A stretch of DNA of 64,000 bases from Oscillospiraceae bacterium (GCA_003538135.1 DPOR01000013.1:193926-257925), one strand, 5' to 3'. Shown: positions 1-8,363, counted from the first letter of the stretch. Program-made: numbers and translations. The notes: generated by a model not told the origin, from the sequence alone.

Positions 1-1229
1 CTACCGCTACCGTATTCGGCAAGGAGGTCTCGTCTCTTGCCGAGGCATTCAGCGCAACATATCCGTGGGCGGCCGCCGGAGCGATTCTCGGCGTTACCTT
101 GGGCTCTCTCCTGAGCCTTATCTATCTCGGTATCCGCCACAGGGTGCGGGGAGACGGTATAACTCATACCGAGCTCGTCAACTCTCCGAAGCCCCCCGCA
201 AACCACGACATAGCCAAGAGCATGGTATCAATAGCCGTGCCGATTCTTTTAAGCTCGCTTGTCTTAAACGCGACGAATCTTATCGACGCCATGACTATCC
301 AGAACCGCCTGCTCCACGCCATAGAGAGCGGTCAGGATACGATATATAATCTCTACAAGCAGTGTATCGATGCCGATATTGCGAGCGGAACGCTTAATTT
401 GTCGGACAGCAAGGGCTTCATGAGCTACCTCTACGGCGCATATAACACCGCCGTCGATTTCAAGAACCTTGTTCCGATGATAACGGTCTCCCTCGGAGTC
501 AGCGCGCTTCCCGCCCTTGCAGAGGCGTGGACGGTAAAGGACAAAGCTGCTGTCAAGAGCGCCGTCAATACCGTTATAAGAGTATCGATGCTCATAGCTC
601 TGCCCGCCGGAATCGGCATGGGCGTGCTCGCCGAGCCGATACTTACCCTTATCTACGGCCGCGGAAGAATGGCTGCGGATATCCCGATGATAGCGCCCAT
701 GGTCGCCGTGTTCGGCTTTACAACGGCGTTTATGTCGATTTCGACTCCGCTTACCAACCTGCTTCAGGCGGTCGGCAGAACCGATATCCCCGTAAAAACG
801 ATGCTCGTCTCTGCTGTTGTCAAGATAATCTGCAACTTCGCCCTCGTCGGCATACCGGGCATAAACTTCAACGGCGCGGTCATAGGCACGGTGCTGTTTT
901 ATGTCATAAATGTCGTTCTGAATATTATCGCCGTCATAAAGGTGACAAAGGTGCGGATAGATATAATGTCCGACCTGATAAAGCCGCTTATCTCCGCCGT
1001 CATGTGCGGACTCGCGGCGTGGGCGGCATACGGTCTGCTCGGCAGCTACGCGCTTAAAAATGTCAGCCACGGCTCCGATATCGCGCTGCTTGCGGCTATA
1101 ATAATCGCCGTTATGGTCTATGCGATAGCCATTCTCGTGTTCAAGGGAGTTGTGCGCGAGGACATAGAATCTTTACCTGCGGGCGAAAAAATTGCAAAAA
1201 TACTTGAAAAATACAAGCTTTTGGGTTAA
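1..1229 (+). CDS. SpoVB/MurJ-like polysaccharide flippase, C-terminal part
   Basis: The gene enters from the left edge with an open frame from base 3 and ends at 1229, so about 408 C-terminal residues are visible and the start is missing. The protein is a chain of hydrophobic helices with conserved small-residue segments such as NATNLIDAMTI and TPLTNLLQAVGRT, typical of the MOP/MATE-like exporters SpoVB, YabM and MurJ, which flip lipid-linked glycans across the cytoplasmic membrane. It sits directly upstream of mazG, rqcP, yabP, yabQ and divIC, the order in which Bacillus carries yabM. That context favours the YabM/SpoVB branch. Function as a cell-wall or spore-cortex precursor flippase is inferred from family and position. 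Confidence 0.85.
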   Translation, partial: TATVFGKEVSSLAEAFSATYPWAAAGAILGVTLGSLLSLIYLGIRHRVRGDGITHTELVNSPKPPANHDIAKSMVSIAVPILLSSLVLNATNLIDAMTIQNRLLHAIESGQDTIYNLYKQCIDADIASGTLNLSDSKGFMSYLYGAYNTAVDFKNLVPMITVSLGVSALPALAEAWTVKDKAAVKSAVNTVIRVSMLIALPAGIGMGVLAEPILTLIYGRGRMAADIPMIAPMVAVFGFTTAFMSISTPLTNLLQAVGRTDIPVKTMLVSAVVKIICNFALVGIPGINFNGAVIGTVLFYVINVVLNIIAVIKVTKVRIDIMSDLIKPLISAVMCGLAAWAAYGLLGSYALKNVSHGSDIALLAAIIIAVMVYAIAILVFKGVVREDIESLPAGEKIAKILEKYKLLG

Positions 1230-1265
1230 AATATTTCCCGCGGATAAAAACGGACAGGGGATAAT

Positions 1266-2072
1266 ATGGTAGACTTTAATAAGAAAGAAAAATATGATAT
1301 AGACGATCTTCTTGAGATAATGCGTCTGCTTCGCGCTCCGGGCGGCTGTCCGTGGGATGCCGAGCAGACTCATATGAGTATAAAAAAGGATCTTATCGAA
1401 GAGACCTACGAGGTCATAGAGGCCATCAACAAAGATGATAAGGAGCTTATGACCGAGGAGCTCGGCGACCTGCTCATGCAGGTGGTGTTCCACTCTCAGA
1501 TGGAGCAGGAGGCGGGCAACTTCGATTTCGGCGACGTCACCGACGGCATTTGCAAAAAGCTTATCGAGCGCCACCCGCACGTTTTCGGCGAGGTCGAGGT
1601 TTCGAGTGTCGGCGATGTGCTCAATAATTGGGACGCAATAAAGCGCCGCTCAAAGGGTCAGAAAAAGGGGAGCGCTCCCATGCTCGGTATACCGAGAGAG
1701 CTTCCCGCGCTCATGAGAGCGACAAAGATTCAGCAGAAGGCGGCTGTGGCCGGCTTCGATTGGGACGATGTCTCAGGTGCTCAGCAGAAGGTGCTTGAGG
1801 AGGCCGGGGAACTTTCCGAGGCTATAGCTTCCGGCGATAAGGAAAATATTGCCGAGGAATTGGGAGATCTGCTCTTCTCCGTTGTCAACGTCTCGCGCTT
1901 TGTAAAGTGCGACGCAGAGGAGGCGCTTACCGCAGCTTCCGATAAGTTCATAGCCCGCTTTGTCCGTGTCGAACAGCTTGCGCGTGAGCGCGGTATAGAC
2001 ATGGAGTCGGCGTCTCTCGAAAAGCTTGACGAGCTTTGGGACGAGGCCAAGGCGGAGAGTACAAAACGGTAA
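1266..2072 (+). CDS. mazG: MazG nucleoside triphosphate pyrophosphohydrolase
   Basis: A 268-residue protein with two MazG domains. Each carries the acidic metal-binding signature: EETYEVIEAI followed by EELGDLL near the N-terminus, and EEAGELSEAI followed by EELGDLLF in the second half. The family hydrolyses (d)NTPs to NMP and pyrophosphate and so cleans the nucleotide pool. It lacks the N-terminal tetrapyrrole methylase domain that Bacillus YabN has, so it matches the short E. coli-type MazG. The start follows an AGGGGA ribosome binding site five bases away. The gene lies 36 bp after the flippase, in the yabN position of the yab cluster. Confidence 0.95.
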   Translation: MVDFNKKEKYDIDDLLEIMRLLRAPGGCPWDAEQTHMSIKKDLIEETYEVIEAINKDDKELMTEELGDLLMQVVFHSQMEQEAGNFDFGDVTDGICKKLIERHPHVFGEVEVSSVGDVLNNWDAIKRRSKGQKKGSAPMLGIPRELPALMRATKIQQKAAVAGFDWDDVSGAQQKVLEEAGELSEAIASGDKENIAEELGDLLFSVVNVSRFVKCDAEEALTAASDKFIARFVRVEQLARERGIDMESASLEKLDELWDEAKAESTKR

Positions 2073-2141
2073 TTATGACTGTGTCCAACGGACATTTCAT
2101 AAAAATAAAAGAAAAAATAAAACAAAAGGAGAAAAATGTAA

Positions 2142-2417
2142 ATGAATAAGACTGAGTTTATCGCTGCTGTTGCGGCAAAAGAGGGACTTGAGAAGAAGAC
2201 CGCCGAGAAGGCTGTCAACGCTGTTATCGCTTGTGTCGGCGACGCTCTTGCGGCAGGCGACAAGATCCAGATAGCGGGCTTCGGCACCTTCGAGGTCAGA
2301 GAGCGCGCAGCTAAGACTGCCCGTAACCCCAGAACCGGCGAGACCATCGACGTTCCCGCTTGCAAGGTTCCCGCTTTCAAGGCAGGCAAGGGCCTTAAGG
2401 ACAAGGTTGCAAAATAA
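2142..2417 (+). CDS. HU-family DNA-binding protein
   Basis: A 91-residue nucleoid protein. The N-terminal part starts MNKTEFIAAVAAKEGL and forms the dimerising helices; the conserved arm segment GFGTFEVRERAAKTARNP-GE is complete, and the C-terminus KAGKGLKDKV closes the family fold. HU dimers bend and compact DNA without strong sequence specificity. An AAAGGAG ribosome binding site lies ten bases upstream. The gene is inserted between mazG and rqcP, a common clostridial arrangement, and is followed at once by a strong terminator, so it can be expressed at a higher level than its neighbours. Confidence 0.97.
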   Translation: MNKTEFIAAVAAKEGLEKKTAEKAVNAVIACVGDALAAGDKIQIAGFGTFEVRERAAKTARNPRTGETIDVPACKVPAFKAGKGLKDKVAK

Positions 2418-2430
2418 TTTTGCTGGCTTT

Positions 2431-2459
2431 TCAGGGGCAGAAATGCCCCTGATTTTTTT
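2431..2459 (+). terminator. Rho-independent terminator after the HU gene
   Basis: A perfect nine-pair stem TCAGGGGCA/TGCCCCTGA closed by a GAAA tetraloop and followed by seven T residues, 14 bases after the HU stop codon. Confidence 0.93.
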
Positions 2460-2497
2460 AATGCTTCGAAAGGATGCGGCCTTTGCCGCGAAAAGTT

Positions 2498-2737
2498 ATG
2501 AGACTTGATAAATATCTTAAAGTGTCGCGCCTGATAAAGCGCCGCACCGTCGCAAACGAGGTCTGCGACGCAAAGCACGTCACGGTAAACGGCAAAATTG
2601 CCCGCGCCTCTTACGATGTTAAGGTCGGCGATGTCATTGAGATATCCATGGGTCAGAACGTGACCCGTGCGCGTGTTCTCACCGTTGCCGAGACCGTCCG
2701 CAAAGAGGACGCCGCCGCGATGTACGAAATTCTGTGA
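2498..2737 (+). CDS. rqcP: RqcP/YabO S4-domain ribosome quality control factor
   Basis: A 79-residue S4 RNA-binding protein beginning MRLDKYLKVSRLIKRRT, the signature of YabO/RqcP and Hsp15-like proteins. RqcP binds obstructed 50S subunits and works with RqcH to add C-terminal alanine tails to stalled chains. I chose the ATG at 2498 because homologues begin MRLDK; an in-frame ATG at 2474 would add eight unrelated residues. An AAAGG lies at 2469-2473, touching the 2474 ATG but 24 bases from the chosen start, with a small hairpin GCGGC-CTTT-GCCGC between them. The gene holds the yabO position ahead of yabP. Confidence 0.92.
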   Translation: MRLDKYLKVSRLIKRRTVANEVCDAKHVTVNGKIARASYDVKVGDVIEISMGQNVTRARVLTVAETVRKEDAAAMYEIL

Positions 2738-2793
2738 ATCGGTCATAATCCGAAGCCTTCCGCCGTATTATTAACGGACGGGAGGTTTTATTT

Positions 2794-3075
2794 ATGACGG
2801 AAGAAAACAAAGCTCAGGCTCTGCCACACAATCTTATAATGGAAAACAGAAACCGTTTGACGGTCTCCGGCGTGTCCGATGTGGACAGCTTTGACGAGCA
2901 GACGGTCGTGATATTCACAGGGATGGGGGAGCTGACCGTGCGCGGCAGCGACCTGCATATAATTAATCTCAATGTCGACAGCGGCGAGCTAAGCGTCGAG
3001 GGAACCGTCGGCTCGCTGACATATTCGGACGACCGACCCGAAAAAGGCGGCTTCTTCAGCCGCGTGTTCCGCTGA
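2794..3075 (+). CDS. yabP: YabP sporulation protein
   Basis: A 93-residue protein whose core MENRNRLTVSGVSDVDSFD and later LTVRGSDLHIINLNVDSGE match the YabP/YqfC family. YabP is a small mother-cell sporulation protein controlled by SigE in Bacillus; its molecular role is not settled. It is preceded by a GGGAGG ribosome binding site and its TGA overlaps the ATG of yabQ by one base, so the two are translationally coupled. Its presence is strong evidence that the organism forms endospores. Confidence 0.93.
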   Translation: MTEENKAQALPHNLIMENRNRLTVSGVSDVDSFDEQTVVIFTGMGELTVRGSDLHIINLNVDSGELSVEGTVGSLTYSDDRPEKGGFFSRVFR

Positions 3076-3647
3076 TGGAGTATATCCAAGGGCTCGACGG
3101 TCAGATATCCGTCTTTTTGCATTCGCTGGGCATAGGCTTTTTGCTCGGCGTATTCTATGACGCGGTCTGCTTAGTCCGTGCCGTTTTGCCGGGCGGGCGC
3201 AGGACGGTATTCGTGACCGATATAATCTATTCAATCGTCTGTGCGTTCGCTTCGTTCTGCTTCGTTCTCGTGCTCAACGACGGGCGCACTCTGCTGTATA
3301 TTCTTACGGCTCAGCTGCTCGGCTGGATTGCCGAACGCCTGAGTCTCGGCACGGCGGCAAAGCATTTGGGCCTTCTTGTCTCATCAGCCTTGCTGCGGGT
3401 AAGGTCGGCCTTGATAAAACGATTTTGCGCTTTAAAAGAAAAAATACCGAAGAAAATATCGCCCGATAAAGAAAAAGACAGAATAATGTCAAATAAAAAT
3501 GAAAAAAATATGAATTACCCCTTGAAAAAGGGGCGCGATATGTTGTATACTTTGAATAGGCAAATATGCCCCGAAGCAAGAAAACCGAAGGTCAAAGGGA
3601 AACGGAAGAATGTCGGAAAAAAAGCGCAGGCTAAAGAAAAGGCATAG
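3075..3647 (+). CDS. yabQ: YabQ sporulation membrane protein
   Basis: A 190-residue protein with several hydrophobic helices in the first 110 residues (for example FLLGVFYDAVCLVRAV and VCAFASFCFVLVLNDGR) and a basic, Lys-rich cytoplasmic tail. This matches YabQ (spore_yabQ), a membrane protein needed for spore cortex formation in Bacillus. It overlaps yabP by one base and its 3-prime end overlaps divIC by 38 bases. The overlapped tail is low-complexity and basic, so that overlap probably puts little constraint on either protein. Confidence 0.9.
   Translation: MEYIQGLDGQISVFLHSLGIGFLLGVFYDAVCLVRAVLPGGRRTVFVTDIIYSIVCAFASFCFVLVLNDGRTLLYILTAQLLGWIAERLSLGTAAKHLGLLVSSALLRVRSALIKRFCALKEKIPKKISPDKEKDRIMSNKNEKNMNYPLKKGRDMLYTLNRQICPEARKPKVKGKRKNVGKKAQAKEKA
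3522..3551 (+). promoter_or_regulatory. SigA promoter for divIC inside yabQ
   Basis: TTGAAA at 3522-3527 and TATACT at 3546-3551 are separated by 18 bp, 59 bases before the divIC start. A promoter here would let divIC and yabR be expressed in growing cells independently of sporulation-controlled yabPQ. The -35 also lies in a CCCC-TTGAAAAA-GGGG inverted repeat at 3518-3533. Confidence 0.6.
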
Positions 3648-3918
3648 TACCATACTGATGATTGCGTTCGCAGTCGCAGTGTGTTATTTCCTTATAACCT
3701 TTATAGTCATGCAGTCCGACATTAAATCTCAGGAGAAGTACATTGCTCAGCTCAACAGCCAGCTCTCGAACAAGAAGGCCGAGAACGAGGAGCTTGAAAA
3801 GCTTGTCAAGAGTTCGGATCTCGATGATTATGTCGAACAGATAGCCAGACGCGAGCTCGGCTATGTTTTCCCGGATGAAAGGGTATATTACAACGAACAG
3901 CAGTCGGCGGACAAGTAA
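3610..3918 (+). CDS. divIC: DivIC/FtsB-type septum formation initiator
   Basis: A 102-residue bitopic membrane protein: a basic N-terminus, one transmembrane helix around residues 14-34 (ILMIAFAVAVCYFLITFIV), a coiled coil around 40-70 (QLNSQLSNKKAENEELEKL) and a short extracytoplasmic end containing ARRELGYVFPDERVYY. This is the layout of DivIC/FtsB, which joins FtsL and DivIB in the divisome. The conserved ELGYV..E..Y end supports DivIC. It overlaps the end of yabQ and precedes the S1 protein YabR, as in Bacillus. Confidence 0.92.
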   Translation: MSEKKRRLKKRHSTILMIAFAVAVCYFLITFIVMQSDIKSQEKYIAQLNSQLSNKKAENEELEKLVKSSDLDDYVEQIARRELGYVFPDERVYYNEQQSADK

Positions 3919-3940
3919 AGAAGGAGAGCAGCGTACTATT

Positions 3941-4453
3941 ATGCAGATCGAGCAGGGAAGTGTTGTTAAGGGTAAGGTGACCGGTCTTACCGATTTTGGT
4001 GCATTCGTTGAACTTGATGGCGGAAAAACGGGTATGATCCATATTTCCGAGGTTTCAACATCTTATGTCAAGGATATCAAGGAGCATTTGCAGCTCAACC
4101 AAGAAGTTACGGCGAAGGTCATTTCCATAAGTCCCGAAGGCAAGATAGCCCTTTCGATAAAGAAGCTTAATTCGGACGGCGGCGATGACCGTCCCCAGCG
4201 CAGACCGCGTCCCTCGGGCGACAGACAGGGTCAGCAGGGCAAACCGCGCCAGCAGTCCTCCGGTCAGCGCAGAGCTCCCCAGCAGGGCAGACCCGTTGAA
4301 GCCGTCAATCAGGAGCCGTCAGGCAACCAGTCCTTCGAGGATATGATGGCGAAGTTCAAGCAGGTCAGCGACGAAAAAATGACAGATCTTAAGAAATCTT
4401 CCGATTCAAAGCGCAGCGGAGGTTATTCGAGGCGCGGCGGCGGCAGGCAGTAA
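3941..4453 (+). CDS. yabR: S1-domain RNA-binding protein (YabR-like)
   Basis: A 170-residue protein. Residues 1-75 form one S1 OB-fold (GSVVKGKVTGLTDFGAFVEL, then KTGMIHISEVS and VISISPEGKIALSIKK). The remaining half is a disordered tail rich in Gln, Arg, Gly and Pro, ending SRRGGGRQ, which suggests nonspecific RNA contact. The ATG at 3941 is chosen because the S1 domain begins there and AAGGAGA lies upstream; earlier codons in this frame fall inside divIC. YabR-type proteins accompany divIC; their role is thought to be in translation or RNA binding but is not well defined. Confidence 0.88.
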   Translation: MQIEQGSVVKGKVTGLTDFGAFVELDGGKTGMIHISEVSTSYVKDIKEHLQLNQEVTAKVISISPEGKIALSIKKLNSDGGDDRPQRRPRPSGDRQGQQGKPRQQSSGQRRAPQQGRPVEAVNQEPSGNQSFEDMMAKFKQVSDEKMTDLKKSSDSKRSGGYSRRGGGRQ

Positions 4454-4463
4454 AAGCACCAAG

Positions 4464-4486
4464 GCGGGCGTTCAGCCCGCTTTTTT
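4464..4486 (+). terminator. Terminator closing the yab cluster
   Basis: Six-pair GC stem GCGGGC/GCCCGC with a five-base loop and six T residues, ten bases after the yabR stop codon. Confidence 0.92.
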
Positions 4487-4510
4487 GATTTAAGAAAAAG
4501 GAGCGATCTT

Positions 4511-5650
4511 GTGATTATCAAAAATGCCGTTATACATACGGTGACGAGCGGTACTGTTGAAAACGGATATATCGAGTTCGATGAAAAAATAATCTCTCTG
4601 GGCGACATGAAGGACTGCCCGCAGGGCGAGGCGTATGACGCAAAGGGTGCGGCACTCTATCCCGGATTTATAGATGCCCATACCCATATCGGCATCAGCG
4701 AGGATTCCCTGACCTTTGAGGGCGAGGACTGCAACGAGATGACCGACCCGGTCACGCCGAACCTCAGAGCGCTCGATGCCGTCAACGCGCTCGACAGATG
4801 CTTTGAAGAGGCGAGAGAAGCGGGCATTACCTGCGTTCTGACCTGCCCCGGCAGCGCAAATCCGATAGCCGGACAGATAGCGGCGATAAAGACCTACGGT
4901 GTCTGCGTGGACGATATGATTGTCAAGGCTCCCGCCGCGATGAAGTTCGCCCTCGGAGAGAATCCCAAGACCGTATATAACGAGAAGAAGATGGCGCCGA
5001 GCACAAGAATGGCTACCGCCGCGATAATCAGAGAACAGCTTACAAAGACGCGCGAATACATAAATAAAGATAAGGAAAGCCGCAATTTTGACGCAAAGCT
5101 TGACGCTCTCGCTCCGCTGTTTGAGGAGCATATGCAGATGCATATTCACGCCCACCGCGCCGACGATATCTTCACCGCCGTGCGTATCGCCGAGGAGTTC
5201 GGCCTTGATTACTGCGTGGTTCACTGCACCCAGGGTCATCTTATCGCAGACAGACTCGCTAAAGCAGGAGTCAAGGCGTTCAGCGGCCCTCTTATCAGCG
5301 ACCGCTGCAAGCCCGAGCTCAAGGACTCCACTCCTGCGACCCCGGGCGTGATGAGCAAGGCGGGCGTAAAGACCGCGATAGTCACAGACCACCCAGTTAT
5401 CCCGATTCAGTATCTGCCGCTGTGCGCGGGTCTTGCCGTGCGCGAGGGCATGGAGCATGACGAGGCTTTGAGGGCAATAACCATAAATCCCGCCGAGATG
5501 TGCGGAATAGCCGACCGCGTCGGCTCGCTCGAAGTCGGCAAGGATGCGGATATGTGCCTGTTTGATTCCGACCCGCTGACCCTCTTTGCAAAGCCGCTTC
5601 TCGTTATCGGCAACGGAGAGGTTCTTATGGAGGATAAACGCGATGCGTGA
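4511..5650 (+). CDS. Amidohydrolase (imidazolonepropionase-like, COG1228 type)
   Basis: A 379-residue metal-dependent hydrolase of the amidohydrolase superfamily. Metal ligands are visible in order: DAHTHIG after the opening beta-sandwich, HIHAHR, VVHCTQGH, and the TDHPV aspartate; the closing strand carries GSLEVGKDADMCLFD. The natural substrate cannot be read from the sequence; relatives cleave cyclic amides or peptides. The start is GTG at 4511 with AAGGAG seven bases upstream. The gene overlaps the next gene, a fumarase alpha subunit, by eight bases, so the two are probably translated together; this pairing does not reveal a pathway. Confidence 0.88.
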   Translation: MIIKNAVIHTVTSGTVENGYIEFDEKIISLGDMKDCPQGEAYDAKGAALYPGFIDAHTHIGISEDSLTFEGEDCNEMTDPVTPNLRALDAVNALDRCFEEAREAGITCVLTCPGSANPIAGQIAAIKTYGVCVDDMIVKAPAAMKFALGENPKTVYNEKKMAPSTRMATAAIIREQLTKTREYINKDKESRNFDAKLDALAPLFEEHMQMHIHAHRADDIFTAVRIAEEFGLDYCVVHCTQGHLIADRLAKAGVKAFSGPLISDRCKPELKDSTPATPGVMSKAGVKTAIVTDHPVIPIQYLPLCAGLAVREGMEHDEALRAITINPAEMCGIADRVGSLEVGKDADMCLFDSDPLTLFAKPLLVIGNGEVLMEDKRDA

Positions 5651-6485
5651 GATAGATGTCGCCCTCATAACCGAGGCTGTAAGCGGCGCGTGCATAAAAG
5701 CCAATAAATTTTTGCCGGACGACCTTGCCGAGCTTATAAAAAACAGCGCCGAAAATGAAACGGACAGCGTGCCAAAGGATATAATGTGCCGCCTGTGCGA
5801 TAATCTCTGCGCCGCAAAGGAACTTGATATCCCCATATGTCAGGATACCGGTATGGCGGTTATATTTGCAAAAGTCGGTCAGGATGTCCGTTTTGTCGGC
5901 GGCAGTTTTTCGTCTGCCGTCAACGCAGGAGTCGCCAGGGGCTACACCGAGGGCTATCTCAGAAAGTCTGTGGTTGCCGACCCGCTGAGGCGCGTAAATA
6001 CCGGCGACAATACCCCCGCGGTTCTGCATATAGAGCTTGTCGAGGGCGATAAGGTTGAGCTTACCGTCGCGCCCAAGGGCTTTGGCAGCGAAAATATGAG
6101 CGCGCTGAAAATGTTCACCCCCTCCGCATCGCGCGAGGATATTATAGACTATGTTGTCGATGTCGTTCGCCGTGCGGGGAGCAACCCCTGCCCGCCGATG
6201 GTTATAGGAGTCGGCATAGGCGGAGATTTCGAGCAGTGCGCGCTGCTCGCCAAAAAGGCGCTCTGCCGCCCTGTCAGCGAGCCTAACGCCGATGAATACT
6301 ATGCATCTGTGGAGTCTGACATACTCGAAAAAGCGAACGCTCTCGGGATAGGTCCGCAGGGCTTCGGCGGAAAGACCACGGCTCTCAGCGCCGCCGTCGA
6401 ATTTGCGCCCACGCATATAGCCGGACTTCCCGTAGCCGTCAATATCGGCTGTCACGTGACCCGCCATGTGACCGTTATTGTCTGA
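5643..6485 (+). CDS. Class I fumarate hydratase / L-tartrate dehydratase-type alpha subunit
   Basis: A 280-residue protein of the [4Fe-4S] hydro-lyase alpha family, with RLCDNLCAAKELDIPICQDTG, KGFGSENMSALKMF and PPMVIGVGIGGDFE. Two-subunit class I fumarases interconvert fumarate and malate, and close relatives dehydrate tartrate. The ATG at 5643 starts the conserved MREIDVALITEAV; earlier in-frame codons belong to the upstream amidohydrolase gene. The matching beta subunit, normally the next gene, is absent here: hpf follows after 129 bp. The beta chain must be encoded elsewhere, or the alpha chain has another partner. Confidence 0.88.
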   Translation: MREIDVALITEAVSGACIKANKFLPDDLAELIKNSAENETDSVPKDIMCRLCDNLCAAKELDIPICQDTGMAVIFAKVGQDVRFVGGSFSSAVNAGVARGYTEGYLRKSVVADPLRRVNTGDNTPAVLHIELVEGDKVELTVAPKGFGSENMSALKMFTPSASREDIIDYVVDVVRRAGSNPCPPMVIGVGIGGDFEQCALLAKKALCRPVSEPNADEYYASVESDILEKANALGIGPQGFGGKTTALSAAVEFAPTHIAGLPVAVNIGCHVTRHVTVIV

Positions 6486-6560
6486 TATCTTGCTTTATTG
6501 AAGAATATTGTAAATTTTTTAGAAAAGCGGCTCTTTGCTCTTTATTTTTTTAGTCATATG

Positions 6561-6569
6561 TGCTACAAT
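6561..6569 (+). promoter_or_regulatory. Extended -10 promoter for hpf
   Basis: TGC followed by TACAAT forms an extended -10 element 45 bases before the hpf start; no good -35 is visible. A small hairpin AGAGAC-AAAA-GTCTCT follows in the leader at 6576-6591. Confidence 0.45.
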
Positions 6570-6614
6570 ATGTCCAGAGACAAAAGTCTCTAATAATTCT
6601 AAGGGGCTGACATT

Positions 6615-7142
6615 ATGAAAATAGTTATTACTGGACGCAAGTGTTCGCCGAGAGAATCATTCAAAGAGAGAGCGGAGAAAAAGCTTGCCAAGGTAGAGCG
6701 TTTCTTCGGCGATGAGGCGGAGGCCAAAATTACTGCCACCGTCGAAAAGTCGGGTCAGACAGTTGAAATAACCGTTATCAACAACGGTATGATATTCCGT
6801 GCGCAGGAGCGGGCGGAAAATATGAACGATGCGCTTGACAAATGCGTCGATTCGCTCGTTCGCCAGATTCGTAAGAACAAAACAAAGCTTGAAAAGCGTC
6901 TGCGTTCCGCTTCATTCGATGCGCTTAACGACGGCGCGGATGTTGCCGACGAGAAGGAATACGATCTCGTCAGAACAAAGAGCGTTGCCGTAAAACCGCA
7001 GACGGTCGATGAGGCTATTCTTCAGATGAATATGCTCGGCCATGAGTTCTATATGTTTACAAATGAGGCAACAGGCCTTGTCAGCGTAGTTTATTGCCGT
7101 ACCGACGGCGGCTACGGAATGCTTGAGCCAAGCGCCGAATGA
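6615..7142 (+). CDS. hpf: Long-form ribosome hibernation promoting factor
   Basis: A 175-residue long HPF. Residues 1-100 are the S30AE domain (MKIVITGRKCSPRESFKERAEKKL, later DKCVDSLVRQIRKNK); a short linker leads to the C-terminal dimerisation domain beginning VKPQTVDEAILQMNMLGHEF and ending DGGYGMLEP. The protein binds the 30S decoding region and pairs ribosomes into inactive 100S dimers under starvation. It appears to be monocistronic with its own promoter. Confidence 0.96.
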   Translation: MKIVITGRKCSPRESFKERAEKKLAKVERFFGDEAEAKITATVEKSGQTVEITVINNGMIFRAQERAENMNDALDKCVDSLVRQIRKNKTKLEKRLRSASFDALNDGADVADEKEYDLVRTKSVAVKPQTVDEAILQMNMLGHEFYMFTNEATGLVSVVYCRTDGGYGMLEPSAE

Positions 7143-7160
7143 TTTGAAATTTGCTTTTCT

Positions 7161-7190
7161 ACAAGGGGCGCGCCCTGGTGCGTCCCTTGT
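7161..7190 (+). terminator. GC-rich hairpin after hpf
   Basis: Eleven pairs ACAAGGGGCGC/GCGTCCCTTGT with one G-T wobble and an eight-base loop, but without a following T run. It may be a weak terminator or a 3-prime stabiliser. Confidence 0.45.
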
Positions 7191-7217
7191 TCTATGTAAA
7201 GCCGAAAGGTAGTTTTG

Positions 7218-8333
7218 ATGGATATAAATTTCGCAGTACCCTGTCTGCTGGGTCTTGAGGCGCCGATAGCCGAAGAGCTCAGAAATATGGAGGCGGCGGA
7301 TGTCCGCGCCGAAAACGGCCGCGTGCTTTTTAGCGGCGACGAAAATATTCTTGCCCGCGCAAATATCTGCTCGCGCTTTTCCGAGCGTGTGCTCGTGCTT
7401 TTAGGCTCATTCGAGGCACATAGCTTCGAGGAGCTGTTTCAGGGCACGCGAGCACTCCCGTGGGAGCAGTGGGTAGGCGCAGACGATGCGTTCCCCGTCA
7501 AGGGCTATTCTATCGACTCCGACCTTTTCAGCGTGCGCGACTGCCAGGCGATAATCAAAAAGGCCGTCGTCGAACGCCTTAAACAGAAATATTCCGTTGA
7601 ATGGTTTGAAGAGAGCGGACCTGTCTATCAGATTCAGTTCTCGATTATGAAAAATAAAGTTTCTCTTATGCTCGACACCTCGGGCGCGGGACTCCATAAG
7701 AGGGGATACCGTCAAAACGCAAACGACGCTCCGATAAAGGAGACTCTGGCGGCGTCGCTGTGCTGGTTCTCGCGTCTGCGCCCGTATCATTCGCTCTATG
7801 ACCCCATGTGCGGCTCGGGCACGATACTTATCGAGGGCGCGATGATGGCGCGCAATATCGCCCCCGGAGTCAACCGAAACTTCGCCGCCGAGCGCTGGAG
7901 CAATATTCCGCGCGATGTGTGGTATACCGAGCGCGAGCGTGCGCGCGACCTTGAGCGCGAGGCTCATGATTTCTTTGCTTACGGCTCCGATATCAGCCGT
8001 GAGGCTGCGGCTCTGACCGCCGCAAATGCCGAAGCTGCCGGCGTTGACGACCTCGTCAGCGTGCGCTGCTGTGAACTGAAAAACTTCGTTCCGCAGACCG
8101 AACGCGGAACTCTGATATGCAACCCGCCCTACGGCGAGCGTATGCTCGATATCGAGCAGGCAAACGCGCTTTACCGCGATATGGGCCGCGTGTTTGAGCG
8201 CCGCCACGGCTGGTCCTACAGCATCATAACTCCGTGCGATACCTTTGAGCAGGAGTTTGGGCGCAAGGCTGACAAACGCAGAAAATTATATAACGGCATG
8301 ATTAAATGTCAGTTATTTATGTATTTTAGATAA
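7218..8333 (+). CDS. THUMP-domain 23S rRNA guanine-N2 methyltransferase (YpsC/RlmL-like)
   Basis: A 371-residue class I SAM-dependent methyltransferase of COG0116. The N-terminal 160 residues include a THUMP RNA-binding region; the catalytic half has the SAM loop DPMCGSGTILIEGAM and the amino-methyltransferase motif CNPPYGERM, which places it among enzymes that methylate exocyclic amines of guanine in 23S rRNA. I use the ATG at 7218; a TTG directly before it would add one residue. GAAAGG lies upstream. The exact target base cannot be read here. Confidence 0.92.
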   Translation: MDINFAVPCLLGLEAPIAEELRNMEAADVRAENGRVLFSGDENILARANICSRFSERVLVLLGSFEAHSFEELFQGTRALPWEQWVGADDAFPVKGYSIDSDLFSVRDCQAIIKKAVVERLKQKYSVEWFEESGPVYQIQFSIMKNKVSLMLDTSGAGLHKRGYRQNANDAPIKETLAASLCWFSRLRPYHSLYDPMCGSGTILIEGAMMARNIAPGVNRNFAAERWSNIPRDVWYTERERARDLEREAHDFFAYGSDISREAAALTAANAEAAGVDDLVSVRCCELKNFVPQTERGTLICNPPYGERMLDIEQANALYRDMGRVFERRHGWSYSIITPCDTFEQEFGRKADKRRKLYNGMIKCQLFMYFR

Positions 8334-8363
8334 GGCGAAAGAGGTAAACAGGAGGTATTATTT

